A stretch of 64,000 nucleotides of DNA from Acidobacteriota bacterium (GTDB lineage: Bacteria > Acidobacteriota > Vicinamibacteria > Vicinamibacterales > JAKQTR01). A model generated the notes under the pieces. That model made no database searches. It worked only from the letters and a program-made list of their open reading frames with translations, and was not told where the DNA came from. The position numbers and the translations under genes were made by a program. Below are positions 18,881 through 27,397 of the stretch, piece after piece. Positions within the stretch are counted from its first letter, which is position 1; each line of letters starts with the position of its first letter. The stretch spans positions 106,525-170,524 of the forward strand of contig JAPKZO010000017.1 of assembly GCA_026393755.1 (NCBI GenBank), written 5' to 3'.

Positions 18881-19535
18881 AGGTCACATCAATGCATTGC
18901 CGGATGCCTCGACGGTACAGCCGATCTCCCATCTCCGCGTCCTCAGTCAGGGCTTCAAACGCAGCCCGCGTCGCATTGGTGGAGCTGTTGACGGAGGTTG
19001 GCAGAACGGCAAAAAGATCGAGCCTCCGATCCGGCCACAGGTCCCGAATCTGGTGGACGCCGGCGAGCGTCTGTCGCGCGCCGAGAATGGCCATGCCGTC
19101 CATGCTGACCGGCATGATGAGATCCGACGCGAACAGGAGCGCGTTGTAGGTGAGCAGGTTCATCGCCGGAGAACTGTCGATGATCACCGCATCGTAGCCG
19201 CGGATCGCCTTCAAGCGGCGCGACAGGATCGTCTCGCGCTGCGGTGCACCGGCCAGCTGGGATTCGAGCGCGAACGCGGCCGGCGTCGAGGGAATGACAT
19301 CAAGCCGCTCCCGCACGCCGCGCGCGACCACGTCGTCTATCGACGCGTCGCCGAGCATCAGGTCGACGATGGTGCGTTCCCGCCGCACGCCGAGCGCGTG
19401 GCCGATATTGCCCTGCGGATCGGCGTCGACCAGCAGCACGCGCGAGCCGTGTCGAGCCAGGCCCGCCGCCAGATGGATGGCGGTGGTGGTCTTGCCCACC
19501 CCGCCTTTCATGTTGACGATCGCAATCTGCAGCAT
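18717..19535 (-). CDS. ParA/MinD-like P-loop ATPase
   Basis: 272-residue partition-type ATPase. Deviant Walker A KGGVGKTT near residues 10-17, Walker A' LVDADPQGN and Walker B-like DAVIIDSSPAMN are intact. Such proteins dimerise on ATP and position DNA or large cellular cargo. No parB or parS-like gene is adjacent, so cargo partitioning or a regulatory role is as likely as chromosome segregation. The 3' end overlaps the small Pro/Ala-rich membrane ORF, a possible partner. The last 17 residues (DRRTGRDAASEKGQTLV) are unlike the rest and may mark a frameshift. Confidence 0.85.
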   Translation of the reverse strand: MLQIAIVNMKGGVGKTTTAIHLAAGLARHGSRVLLVDADPQGNIGHALGVRRERTIVDLMLGDASIDDVVARGVRERLDVIPSTPAAFALESQLAGAPQRETILSRRLKAIRGYDAVIIDSSPAMNLLTYNALLFASDLIMPVSMDGMAILGARQTLAGVHQIRDLWPDRRLDLFAVLPTSVNSSTNATRAAFEALTEDAEMGDRLYRRGIRQCIDVTYAITQRQTIWEYAPRSRAAEDYDAFVQFVSEGAADAPDRRTGRDAASEKGQTLV

Positions 19536-19681
19536 TCGGCGGTTCCGGGAGTCGCCGGCCAGATCGAGTCCTGCCGGCGTCGGATGAAAACGAGGTCATT
19601 GTACGCCCGTTTCCTCCGCGCCGGACGGCCTATTGCGCACCCGCCGGGGAGCCGGCCTGGTCGGTCGCCACGTGCGTCTCG

Positions 19682-19699
19682 ACACGATATAATTCGTGT
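19682..19699. promoter_or_regulatory. Palindrome ACACGA-TATAAT-TCGTGT with a -10-like core
   Basis: Perfect 6-bp arms ACACGA (19682-19687) and TCGTGT (19694-19699) flank TATAAT. The core is a consensus -10 box, so a repressor bound to the arms would cover a promoter reading towards the UbiB-family gene at 19898. No good -35 is visible, and the distance to that gene is about 200 bases. The rest of the 19536-19897 spacer holds nothing else I can name. Confidence 0.4.
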
Positions 19700-19897
19700 G
19701 CTGATATACCGCTCATTGTCACTCGTGAACACCCTTCAGCACAGTGTCGTCACCCGAATCGATATGGTGAAGTCGGCCGGAATCGGAGCACGAAGCCGTT
19801 CTGTCGCGCCCTGCCGGTTCGGCGGTGCCGGAGCGGACGCTTCGCGCGTCCACACGAAGGTCGGCCAGCGGCGTCCCTGGCAGCGACCGAGGCCGAC

Positions 19898-21571
19898 GTG
19901 AGGATCCTCCGGATGAACGTCCGGCGGCTGGTGCACCTGGCGCGTGTGCTCGTGGCGCACGGCGCCGCCTACCTCGTCGTGCGCTTCCTGGGCCGGTGGC
20001 CCTGGCTCGTGCGGCGCGTGCCTCTGGCGAGAATGACCAGCCCGCAGCGGTTCCGCCGGCTGTTCGAGGATCTCGGCGGGAGCTTCATCAAATTCGGCCA
20101 GATGCTCGCGCTGCAGCCCGATATCCTCTCCCGCGAGTACTGCGACGAACTCTTCGACCTCCTCGATCGCATCAAGCCGTTTCCCTTCGCGCACGTCGAA
20201 CAGGTCTTCCGCGAGGAACTGGGGCGGACGCCGCAGCAGATCTTCGACTGGATTGATCCCGAACCGGTTGCGACGGCGTCAATCGGGCAGGTGCACGCCG
20301 CGTATCTCGAAGGCCAGAAGGTGGCTGTCAAGGTTCAGCGCCCGATGGTCGACATCGAGTTTGCCGGAGACATCCGGCTCATCCACCTCGCGATCCGCCT
20401 GATTCGCCGGCTGGACCTGAAGTCGCTGTTCTGGACGCTCGCGCCGATGAGCGAGTTCGCGGCATGGACGCTCGAGGAACTCGACTACCGGCGGGAGGCC
20501 CGGTACGCGGACCGGCTTCGCCGCAACGCCACGCAGAACCCCCTCGAGCGCGTGCCCGTCATCTTCTGGAACGTGACGACGCGGCGGACGCTGGTCATGG
20601 AGTACATGACCGGCGTCACTGCGCTCGAATATCTGCGCGCGGTGACGTCACAGGGCGAATCGGCGGCGCGGGCCATCTGTCCAGTCGGGTTCGATCCCGA
20701 CAATTTCGCGCGCCATATCATCGACAACTTCCTCGGCGACGCGTTCCGCTACGGGGCGTTTCATGCGGATCTGCACCCGGCGAATCTGCTGATGCTGCCC
20801 GGGGAAGTCGTCGCGTACGTCGATTTCGGGATTACCGGCGTGCTCAGCGGGTACTCCCGGCGCCACCTCGTGGCCATGACACTGGTCTTAACCCGCGGCG
20901 ACGTGGAGGCCTTGACGGACCTGTTCTTCGATCTCACCGTGACGGACGCCGAATCGGACACCGGGCTGTTTCGCCGGAGCATGATCGAGATCTCGAAGAA
21001 CTGGTACGCGGGCGAAGACGCGGAGACGGTGCTCAAGACGAACTTCACCCAAGTCATGCTCGACATGCTGATCCTGTGCCGGAAGGCCCGTCTCTCGCCC
21101 GAGCGAGACGTGGTCAAGTACATCCGCTCGGCCGTCGCGGCCGATGGGCTCATCACGCGTCTGGCGCCGGGCTTCAATGTCGGGAAGTACCTCGAAGAGG
21201 CGTGTCAGCGGCTGGTCTCGTCGGAATTGCAGCGGGCGACGCTGTCGGGAGACACGCTCGGCGCGCTGCTGTCGTCAACCGCACGGTTGGTCGAGAGCGG
21301 CGCCGCCCGTACGGCCACGATCCTCCAGCGCCTGGCAAGCGGCGACATGACTGCGCATGTGGACGTCACCAACGCGGTCGACAGCGACGCCCGGCATCGC
21401 CGGCGGACGCTGCGGCTGGCCGGCGTCGTCGTCGCGCTCACGGCGCTGGTCGAGTTGACCGGCGGCCCGGCGCGGATCGGGGTTAACATGTTCACTATCG
21501 AAGTCGTGCTCATCGGGGCGGCACTGTTGATGCTGGTGGCCGCGGTTCGCCGGCTCGTTGCTCGCGATTGA
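19898..21571 (+). CDS. UbiB/ABC1 (AarF/COQ8)-family atypical kinase
   Basis: 557-residue atypical kinase/ATPase associated with isoprenoid-quinone and other lipid metabolism. The UbiB hallmark KxGQ is at about residues 63-68 (FIKFGQMLALQPDIL). The Ala-rich loop ATASIGQVH and the catalytic lysine in VAVKVQRP (near 144) are intact, as are the catalytic segment FHADLHPANLL and the metal motif YVDFG (near 309). Two C-terminal hydrophobic segments (residues about 490-550) anchor it in the membrane. GTG 19898 follows GAGG. It heads a plus-strand series that also encodes a catalytically degenerate relative, so it is probably dedicated to this locus rather than the housekeeping UbiB. Substrate unknown. 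Confidence 0.88.
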   Translation: MRILRMNVRRLVHLARVLVAHGAAYLVVRFLGRWPWLVRRVPLARMTSPQRFRRLFEDLGGSFIKFGQMLALQPDILSREYCDELFDLLDRIKPFPFAHVEQVFREELGRTPQQIFDWIDPEPVATASIGQVHAAYLEGQKVAVKVQRPMVDIEFAGDIRLIHLAIRLIRRLDLKSLFWTLAPMSEFAAWTLEELDYRREARYADRLRRNATQNPLERVPVIFWNVTTRRTLVMEYMTGVTALEYLRAVTSQGESAARAICPVGFDPDNFARHIIDNFLGDAFRYGAFHADLHPANLLMLPGEVVAYVDFGITGVLSGYSRRHLVAMTLVLTRGDVEALTDLFFDLTVTDAESDTGLFRRSMIEISKNWYAGEDAETVLKTNFTQVMLDMLILCRKARLSPERDVVKYIRSAVAADGLITRLAPGFNVGKYLEEACQRLVSSELQRATLSGDTLGALLSSTARLVESGAARTATILQRLASGDMTAHVDVTNAVDSDARHRRRTLRLAGVVVALTALVELTGGPARIGVNMFTIEVVLIGAALLMLVAAVRRLVARD

Positions 21572-21609
21572 CCGCCGCACGGCGGAACCGGAGACCCCAG
21601 GAGTTGGCG

Positions 21610-22965
21610 ATGCGTGAGTTGGCGAAATCCGCGTTCACGTTCCCGTGGGCGCTTTCGATGATCGGCGTGCAGCAGATCGTCAACCTGGTGGCGCCGCCTG
21701 ACGAGGGGCGCGTCACCGGAGCGACCGCCGCGATCGATGCCGTCACACATGCGGCTGAGCGACAGCTCGACGGCTGGCTGGACCAGGCGCTCGAGATCGG
21801 CGACATGCTGCAGCGTCGCCTCGCCGGCATGAAGATGATGCGCCCGCCCTCGCTCGATTCAAGCGGACTGATGCGGATGGCGACGGACCGACGGTTGGCA
21901 CCGTTGTGCCGAACGCTGTCAGATGGCGCGCTGCTGCCCGCGGCTCGGCTCGATTCGCTCCGGATGGACCCCGCGGACCGCTCGGCGGCTGTGCAGGAGT
22001 TCGCCAACAAGACGAGAGTCATGCACCTGGTCACGCAGGTGCATCTGCAGCTCCGTCTCGACGAGGCAGACGAGGAGCCGCTTCCGCGATTGATCGAGCG
22101 CGCGGCCGCTCTACGGGTGGATCCCCGGTTGTGGGCGGTCGAGGCGCTGGGCGTGCATGCTGGTGAGCGTGCGATCGCCGACAGCGGCGGGGCCGACCCG
22201 CAGGACGTCTTGACCCCGGAATCGCAGGCCGATCTCCCGCCGTGGAGCCTCACGATGCTCCACGCAGGCTTGGGCCTGTCGTTTGCGAGGGCCATCCTCG
22301 AGCGGCTCGAGCCCACGTCCTCGCGCGACATGGTGCGACTTAGCATCATGCGGTTCGCGGGGCAGTGTCGGCGATCGTCGCGCCGCGGCTACGCGGGCGC
22401 CGCGTTCGAGTCGCTTGGAATGGCGGCCCGCCTGCTCCACCGGAATCTCGTCCCGCTGCTGGACCGCGAGATTCCGCTGATCGATCCGGAACTGCAGGAC
22501 TACTTCTGGCACGGGGCTGGACGCGCGATGTACTTCGACCCGATGAACATGCTGCCCTCGTCGAACGCGCCGAGCAGCATCATCGCGAATCTTCGACACG
22601 AAGCTCCGCACGATCTGGCGTACCGCAATGCGCTCTCCGGCATCGCGTGGGCGATGACCCTCACCAACATGCGGAGTCCGGAGGTGTTGGAGCTCTTTCT
22701 GCGGCACCACGGACTGCTTGCCGCCCGCAACGACGCGTTCGCCAACGGTATCTCCTCTGCCATCGTGATCCGGTACGACACCACGCCCGACGACCCGCAC
22801 ATCATGCCGTTTGTGACTCATACGCCTCCGACGAAGGCCGCCGCGGAGGTATGGCGATCCGTCGTGACAGCTCCCTGTCACGCCGCGATTACGAACACGT
22901 ACAGAGCGCTGCAGCAGACGTGGGCCCTCGGGCACCTGTTCCACTATCGGCCAAGCCCGGCCTGA
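21610..22965 (+). CDS. DUF1702/UnbL-like protein, copy A
   Basis: 451-residue protein. ATG 21610 follows AGGAG by six bases. Residues about 5-70 are amphipathic and phasin-like (FPWALSMIGVQQIVNLVAP, AERQLDGWLDQALEIGDML). The C-terminal half has GYAGAAFESLGMAARL, YFWHGAGRAMYFDPM and RNALSGIAWAMTLTNMRSP. These segments are shared with the gene at 31053-32393 and, more distantly, with 24694-25935. The GYxGAAxESL and YFWHGAGRAMYF patterns recall DUF1702, the UnbL proteins of enediyne clusters; that link is from memory. No catalytic role can be assigned. It lies 38 bases after the UbiB-family gene and is probably co-transcribed. Confidence 0.65.
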   Translation: MRELAKSAFTFPWALSMIGVQQIVNLVAPPDEGRVTGATAAIDAVTHAAERQLDGWLDQALEIGDMLQRRLAGMKMMRPPSLDSSGLMRMATDRRLAPLCRTLSDGALLPAARLDSLRMDPADRSAAVQEFANKTRVMHLVTQVHLQLRLDEADEEPLPRLIERAAALRVDPRLWAVEALGVHAGERAIADSGGADPQDVLTPESQADLPPWSLTMLHAGLGLSFARAILERLEPTSSRDMVRLSIMRFAGQCRRSSRRGYAGAAFESLGMAARLLHRNLVPLLDREIPLIDPELQDYFWHGAGRAMYFDPMNMLPSSNAPSSIIANLRHEAPHDLAYRNALSGIAWAMTLTNMRSPEVLELFLRHHGLLAARNDAFANGISSAIVIRYDTTPDDPHIMPFVTHTPPTKAAAEVWRSVVTAPCHAAITNTYRALQQTWALGHLFHYRPSPA

Positions 22966-22999
22966 CCCGGGTGGGTCCAAGGCGATACCGATCTCCACG

Positions 23000-24607
23000 A
23001 TGTCCAGGATGTCGTCGTCAGATGTGAGGGACCGCCGCAGGGTGGTGGAGGAACAACTCCGCGCGCTCGGGACTCCGCTCCCAGCCCGCCGGGCCCCGCC
23101 TCCGGAGGGCCGGCTCAGTATCGACGAACAGCCGACGGGGCACCTGCCCGCGGCGCTCGCGGAACTCGGGCCGGTGTTCGCCGGCTTCGGCCGCTACCTG
23201 TCGTCGCGACTCGATCTGTTGTCCCGGCGCTCGTGCATCGACTTGGCGGCGACCGATTGTCGAGCCCTTGGCACCCCGGTGTCAGACGTGCAGGCGCTGG
23301 TGCGCCGGCACCTCGGGGACGAACCAGATCGGCGATTCACCGCGATCGATGAATCCCCCTGTGCCCTCACGCCCTGGACCCAGCAGCACCGCGCCTGGCT
23401 TGTGTCGGGCGCGCCAGTCGTCGTCACGTTCGTCCGGCCTGACGCCGATCAGGTGTTGCAGACCGATCTGCCGCTGCTGCCCTTGCTCGCGCCATGGCTC
23501 GACGTGCCGGCCGAAGCCCTCGCCGGGGCCGTAGACGATTTCTCCGTGACGCTCCGGAATCGGCTCGACCAGACGGAGCAGGCGGAGGCCTTTGCCAAGC
23601 TCTTCGACGACGCACAAGCAGGCGGGCCGCTCGACGCTCCACGGTGTTATGTCGACGACTGCGCGCCGGGCATGCTGACCGTCGAGCGGATCGACGGCAG
23701 CACGCTCGCCGACGCGCTCGGCAGCAACGGCACGCCGAGGTCCGAGATCGATTTTGATCGTGAGACCATCGCGAGGCAGTTGGCGTCAGCCTGGGTGCGG
23801 CAGGCGACGACCGGGCGGATGATTCCATTTGATTTTGATCTGAACGACATCCGACTTCGTGGCGACCGGCTGGTGCTGGTTGGCGGCGTACTCGAGCCGC
23901 TGTCGGCCGCCGGCCGCACGCGGTTCCTGAGCTATCTGGTTGCTGCGGCTGCCGACGAACCGGACCCGGCGTGGGACTGGATCGGCATGGCTGCCGTTCG
24001 CGGGGACCGGGGCCAGCCAGAACTCACCCTGCGGCGCCGGCTCCGTCAGATCGTCCCGTTTCGCGACGGCGAGTGGAGCGGCGAGGATCGGCTCGCAGAA
24101 CAGATGTTGGCCCAGTGGCGTGTGACGCGAGAGGCGGGGTGGAAGATGCTCCCGCATGAGCTTCACCTGTACCGCGGCGTCCATGCCGTGTCCGCGGCAA
24201 CGACGCGGCTCGCGCGGCACGACGATGCGCTGCTCGCGGCGCTCCATCGCGAACGGCTGCGTCTCGGATTGTCGGAAGCGCAGCACCTGTTCGACGGCGG
24301 CACGTTTCCAGCCGCGATCGCGGAGATGGCGCGCGCCCTCGTGCATGTGCCGCAGAAGCTGGATGAACTCCTCACACTGGTGGCCACCGGGCGGCTGCGC
24401 GTCAAGGCGGAGGTACCAGATGGCGGCGAGCGTCGCGAGACCAGAAACCGCACGGTGTCGCTCATCGCGAGCCTGGTCACACTGGTCGCGCTGACGTTCC
24501 TGGTCAGGCACCTGTCGCCCGCCTACGGCGCCGACTTCGAGTGGATGGGGGCCGTGCTGGTGCTGATCGTCGGCGGGTGGTTGCTCGCGGCGGCTGCGCG
24601 TCTGTAG
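23000..24607 (+). CDS. UbiB-fold pseudokinase
   Basis: 535 residues that align in outline with the UbiB-family protein encoded at 19898, including two C-terminal hydrophobic segments (TVSLIASLVTLVALTFLV and MGAVLVLIVGGWLL). Every catalytic motif is changed: KxGQ becomes FAGFGRYLSSRLDLL (about residues 58-72), the Ala-rich loop becomes ALTPWTQQHR, the VAVK lysine becomes Thr (VVVTFVRP, near 144), and the DFG segment becomes LVLVGG (near 293). It should therefore not phosphorylate or hydrolyse ATP in the usual way, and may be a regulatory or scaffold partner of the intact kinase, like COQ8-type complexes. ATG 23000 is the first start; a second ATG lies at 23009. Confidence 0.65.
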   Translation: MSRMSSSDVRDRRRVVEEQLRALGTPLPARRAPPPEGRLSIDEQPTGHLPAALAELGPVFAGFGRYLSSRLDLLSRRSCIDLAATDCRALGTPVSDVQALVRRHLGDEPDRRFTAIDESPCALTPWTQQHRAWLVSGAPVVVTFVRPDADQVLQTDLPLLPLLAPWLDVPAEALAGAVDDFSVTLRNRLDQTEQAEAFAKLFDDAQAGGPLDAPRCYVDDCAPGMLTVERIDGSTLADALGSNGTPRSEIDFDRETIARQLASAWVRQATTGRMIPFDFDLNDIRLRGDRLVLVGGVLEPLSAAGRTRFLSYLVAAAADEPDPAWDWIGMAAVRGDRGQPELTLRRRLRQIVPFRDGEWSGEDRLAEQMLAQWRVTREAGWKMLPHELHLYRGVHAVSAATTRLARHDDALLAALHRERLRLGLSEAQHLFDGGTFPAAIAEMARALVHVPQKLDELLTLVATGRLRVKAEVPDGGERRETRNRTVSLIASLVTLVALTFLVRHLSPAYGADFEWMGAVLVLIVGGWLLAAAARL

Positions 24608-24693
24608 CCGGGACGGAAGAAGGCTCGGACGCGTCACGCGCGGTGTGGCGCCTCGCTGAGGCTTGATGGTAGGATTCCATCCGGAGGCGTCCA

Positions 24694-25935
24694 GTGGTCA
24701 GCGACAGTCAGCGTCCCGACAGCGGCGGCGCCAGGACGGCAGGCGACTTCGTGATATCGGCAGGGCGCTTTTCGCTGGCGATGGGACTCCTCGGGGTACG
24801 CCAGGCGACCAGACTCTTGTCGGGGCAGCGCGCGCAAACGGCCGCCGCGTTCGACGAAGTGAGCGACGTCGCGAGCCGTCAGCTGACCGGCGTCACACGA
24901 TCCGCATTCGCCGTCGGCACCAATCTCCAACACGGACTCGTCGATGCGGCCATCGGGGTCTCCCGCGTGAGTTCCCGCAATCAGTCGACCAGCGGCTCGG
25001 CGACTGGCCTGAAGATGTCGCTGAGGAAGAGCGCCTCGCGACGCCTGACCGGCGTGCGGACCGTGGCGTCTGGGGCGCTGCGCCGACAGGTGCCGCAGGC
25101 GGAACTGATCAGGCGGCTCGCCAGCTACCAGGCCGAGATCGTGGCCGGCGGTCGTGCCCGGGAGCAGACTGTGGCCGGCTTGTGGAAGTCGGAGGGGCTG
25201 GCGACGACGATTGCCAAGCATCGACTGCCGGAGAACTCCTGGAACGATCCGGCGCTGCCGAGGAGCATGCTGCCGGTCGTGCACGTTGGCTTCGGTTCGG
25301 GATCAACGAGCCACCATGTGTTCGACGCGGCGGCGCTTAATACGGTCTTTGCCGACACGTGCGCGAACGACTACCGGGGGTTTGCGTACGAAGGCATCGG
25401 TGCGATCCTCCGCGCGCACGAGAGCGGGTTCTTCAAGTTCATGGCCGGGGCGCTGGGCCTCATGCGACTTGATGCGCCCGACGGCCCGAACCCCTCGGAT
25501 TTCTTTGCCGCCTACCTGAAGCAGTTCCCCCCCCCCATCCAGCGGATCATCGCGCACGGCTACGGGCGGATCTTCGCGTTCAGTCACATGGACGTCTACG
25601 ACGCAATCAGGGATGCGATCAGATTGCCGCAGGAGCGCGTTGAGCCGGTGGTGCACGGCGCCGGGTTCGCCTTTGCGATGATGAACAGCCCGGATCTGCC
25701 CCACATCCTCCGGCACAGCGCAGTCCCCTTTGATCCGGCTGTGCGCGCGGCGTTCCAGAACGGGTTGATCTACGGCCTCGTATTCATGGAATGGTACATG
25801 CCTGGCATGCTGGCAAACTGGAAGCCCGAAAGCGTGCTGGAAACTGAGATGATCGAGCACGCGCGACGGGAAAGTGCTCTGGATTTGAAACGCGGGTTTC
25901 CGCTGGTCGCGAGACTGGCCGACCCGCGCACATGA
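24694..25935 (+). CDS. DUF1702/UnbL-like protein, copy B (phasin-like N-terminus)
   Basis: 413-residue protein; GTG 24694 follows GGAGG by seven bases. The N-terminus (FSLAMGLLGVRQATRLLSG, then VASRQLTGVTRSAFAVG) resembles that of the protein encoded at 21610: a short hydrophobic helix followed by an amphipathic region as in phasins. The C-terminal half has YRGFAYEGIGAILRAH, IAHGYGRIFAF and VVHGAGFAFAMM, the best match of the three copies to DUF1702 as I remember it. A ten-base C run (25527-25536) encodes FPPPI, a possible slippage site. Last of the UbiB/DUF1702 series on this strand. Confidence 0.6.
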   Translation: MVSDSQRPDSGGARTAGDFVISAGRFSLAMGLLGVRQATRLLSGQRAQTAAAFDEVSDVASRQLTGVTRSAFAVGTNLQHGLVDAAIGVSRVSSRNQSTSGSATGLKMSLRKSASRRLTGVRTVASGALRRQVPQAELIRRLASYQAEIVAGGRAREQTVAGLWKSEGLATTIAKHRLPENSWNDPALPRSMLPVVHVGFGSGSTSHHVFDAAALNTVFADTCANDYRGFAYEGIGAILRAHESGFFKFMAGALGLMRLDAPDGPNPSDFFAAYLKQFPPPIQRIIAHGYGRIFAFSHMDVYDAIRDAIRLPQERVEPVVHGAGFAFAMMNSPDLPHILRHSAVPFDPAVRAAFQNGLIYGLVFMEWYMPGMLANWKPESVLETEMIEHARRESALDLKRGFPLVARLADPRT

Positions 25936-26089
25936 CACGCCGGAGGCAATGAGGCGGGATCGTTCGGTCGCCGATGTCACCAGGGCAGCCGGACGCGTAT
26001 CTCCGGGGTTGGATCGAGGAGTGCCGGGACCCGCTGAAGACGACGTTCACCGATCGCCAGGCGGCTGGCCATAACACGCGAGGTTCACG

Positions 26090-27379
26090 ATGAACTGCTA
26101 CGTCAAACGATTCGTGCTGGTCGGATGCCTGATGCTCCTGCCAGTGTCAGCCTGGGCCCAGGGCGCCATGCTGCACGGGATTGGCCCGATTAACAGCTCG
26201 ATGGGGGGAGCCGGCATCGCGATGCCGATTGAGTCGCTCGGGGCGCTGACGTTCAACCCGGCTCTAATCGCCGGCGTGGAGGGAAATCAGATCTCGTTCA
26301 CGACCGAGTTCTTCAAGGACGGCATCATCATCGACACGACGCTCGACGGCACCACGAAGGGCCGGACCCGGGCGACCCCGCATCTGACGGTCATTCCGGC
26401 GTTCGGCTGGATGATGCGCGATCCGAAGGGGAAGCTCGCGCTTGGCTTCGGGCTGATCGGTCTGGCCGGATTCGGCGCCGACTACCCCACCGACAACGCC
26501 AGCCTGCTGTTTACGGCGGCCCCGTTTGGATTCGGCCGCATCTACACCGACTACCGGGAGACCAAGATCCCGGTCGCCTTCGCGTATCAGGTGACGCCGA
26601 AACTTGCGATCGGCGGATCGCTGAACGTGTACATGGGCTCGTTTGCCGTCGCCCCTCTGCCGTACAAGTTCTACGACGTAGACGCCTTCGGCAATCGCTA
26701 CTATGAAGAAGCGGGCAAGCTGGACAACAGCTGGGCGATCGCCGGCCAGTTCGGCTTCCACTACCAGGCGAACCCGATGATGAGTGTCGGCGGATCGATC
26801 ACCACGCCGCAGAATTTCGCGCCGTACAAGTGGCACTCCACCTACGCGAACCCGGGCAACGCGAACTACGGACAGGACCGGACGGTTGAGTTCGATCTCG
26901 ACGGGCCGCTGATCGTCAGTGTCGGCGTCGGTCTCAAGCCTGGCGCGAAGACCAAGATCGCGGTCGACGGCATGTTTTCCAAGTACAAGGGCGTGCATGG
27001 GTTCGGCGGCCCTGGCGGCGTCAACAACGGCGTGGTCGATCCGTTTGGATGGCGCAGCGTCTGGACCATCAAGGCGGGCGTTCAGCACGAGATTAGCAAG
27101 ACCTTGACCGTGCGCGCGGGCTACAACTTCAGCCAGATGCCGCTCCGGTCGGAGGTCGTCCTGTCGGCCACGGGTGCGCCGGCGACCTTCCAGAACCATT
27201 TCACCGGCGGCTTCGGCTACAAGATGTTTCCGTTTCTGGAGATGGTCGCGAGCTTCTACGTTGTTCCCCGGGAACACGTCGTCGGGCCGTTTCCGGACCT
27301 GACGGGCAAAGTCCGCGGCACCCTGGACGAGTCGAATAAGCTGACGGGCGGGCTGATTGGCATGAACTTCAGGTTCTAG
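26090..27379 (+). CDS. FadL/OmpP1-like outer-membrane channel, copy A
   Basis: 429-residue outer-membrane beta-barrel of the long-chain fatty acid transporter type. Signal peptide MNCYVKRFVLVGCLMLLPVS with cleavage after AWA. The family signature follows directly: GPINSSMGGAGIAMPIESLG, then LTFNPALIAG. The barrel ends in GLIGMNFRF with terminal Phe. It probably passes hydrophobic molecules across the outer membrane; next to a lipid-type gene cluster, uptake of substrate or release of product are both plausible. The next gene is a close paralogue, so the pair arose by tandem duplication. Confidence 0.8.
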   Translation: MNCYVKRFVLVGCLMLLPVSAWAQGAMLHGIGPINSSMGGAGIAMPIESLGALTFNPALIAGVEGNQISFTTEFFKDGIIIDTTLDGTTKGRTRATPHLTVIPAFGWMMRDPKGKLALGFGLIGLAGFGADYPTDNASLLFTAAPFGFGRIYTDYRETKIPVAFAYQVTPKLAIGGSLNVYMGSFAVAPLPYKFYDVDAFGNRYYEEAGKLDNSWAIAGQFGFHYQANPMMSVGGSITTPQNFAPYKWHSTYANPGNANYGQDRTVEFDLDGPLIVSVGVGLKPGAKTKIAVDGMFSKYKGVHGFGGPGGVNNGVVDPFGWRSVWTIKAGVQHEISKTLTVRAGYNFSQMPLRSEVVLSATGAPATFQNHFTGGFGYKMFPFLEMVASFYVVPREHVVGPFPDLTGKVRGTLDESNKLTGGLIGMNFRF

Positions 27380-27397
27380 CCCTGCTGGAGGTCACCG

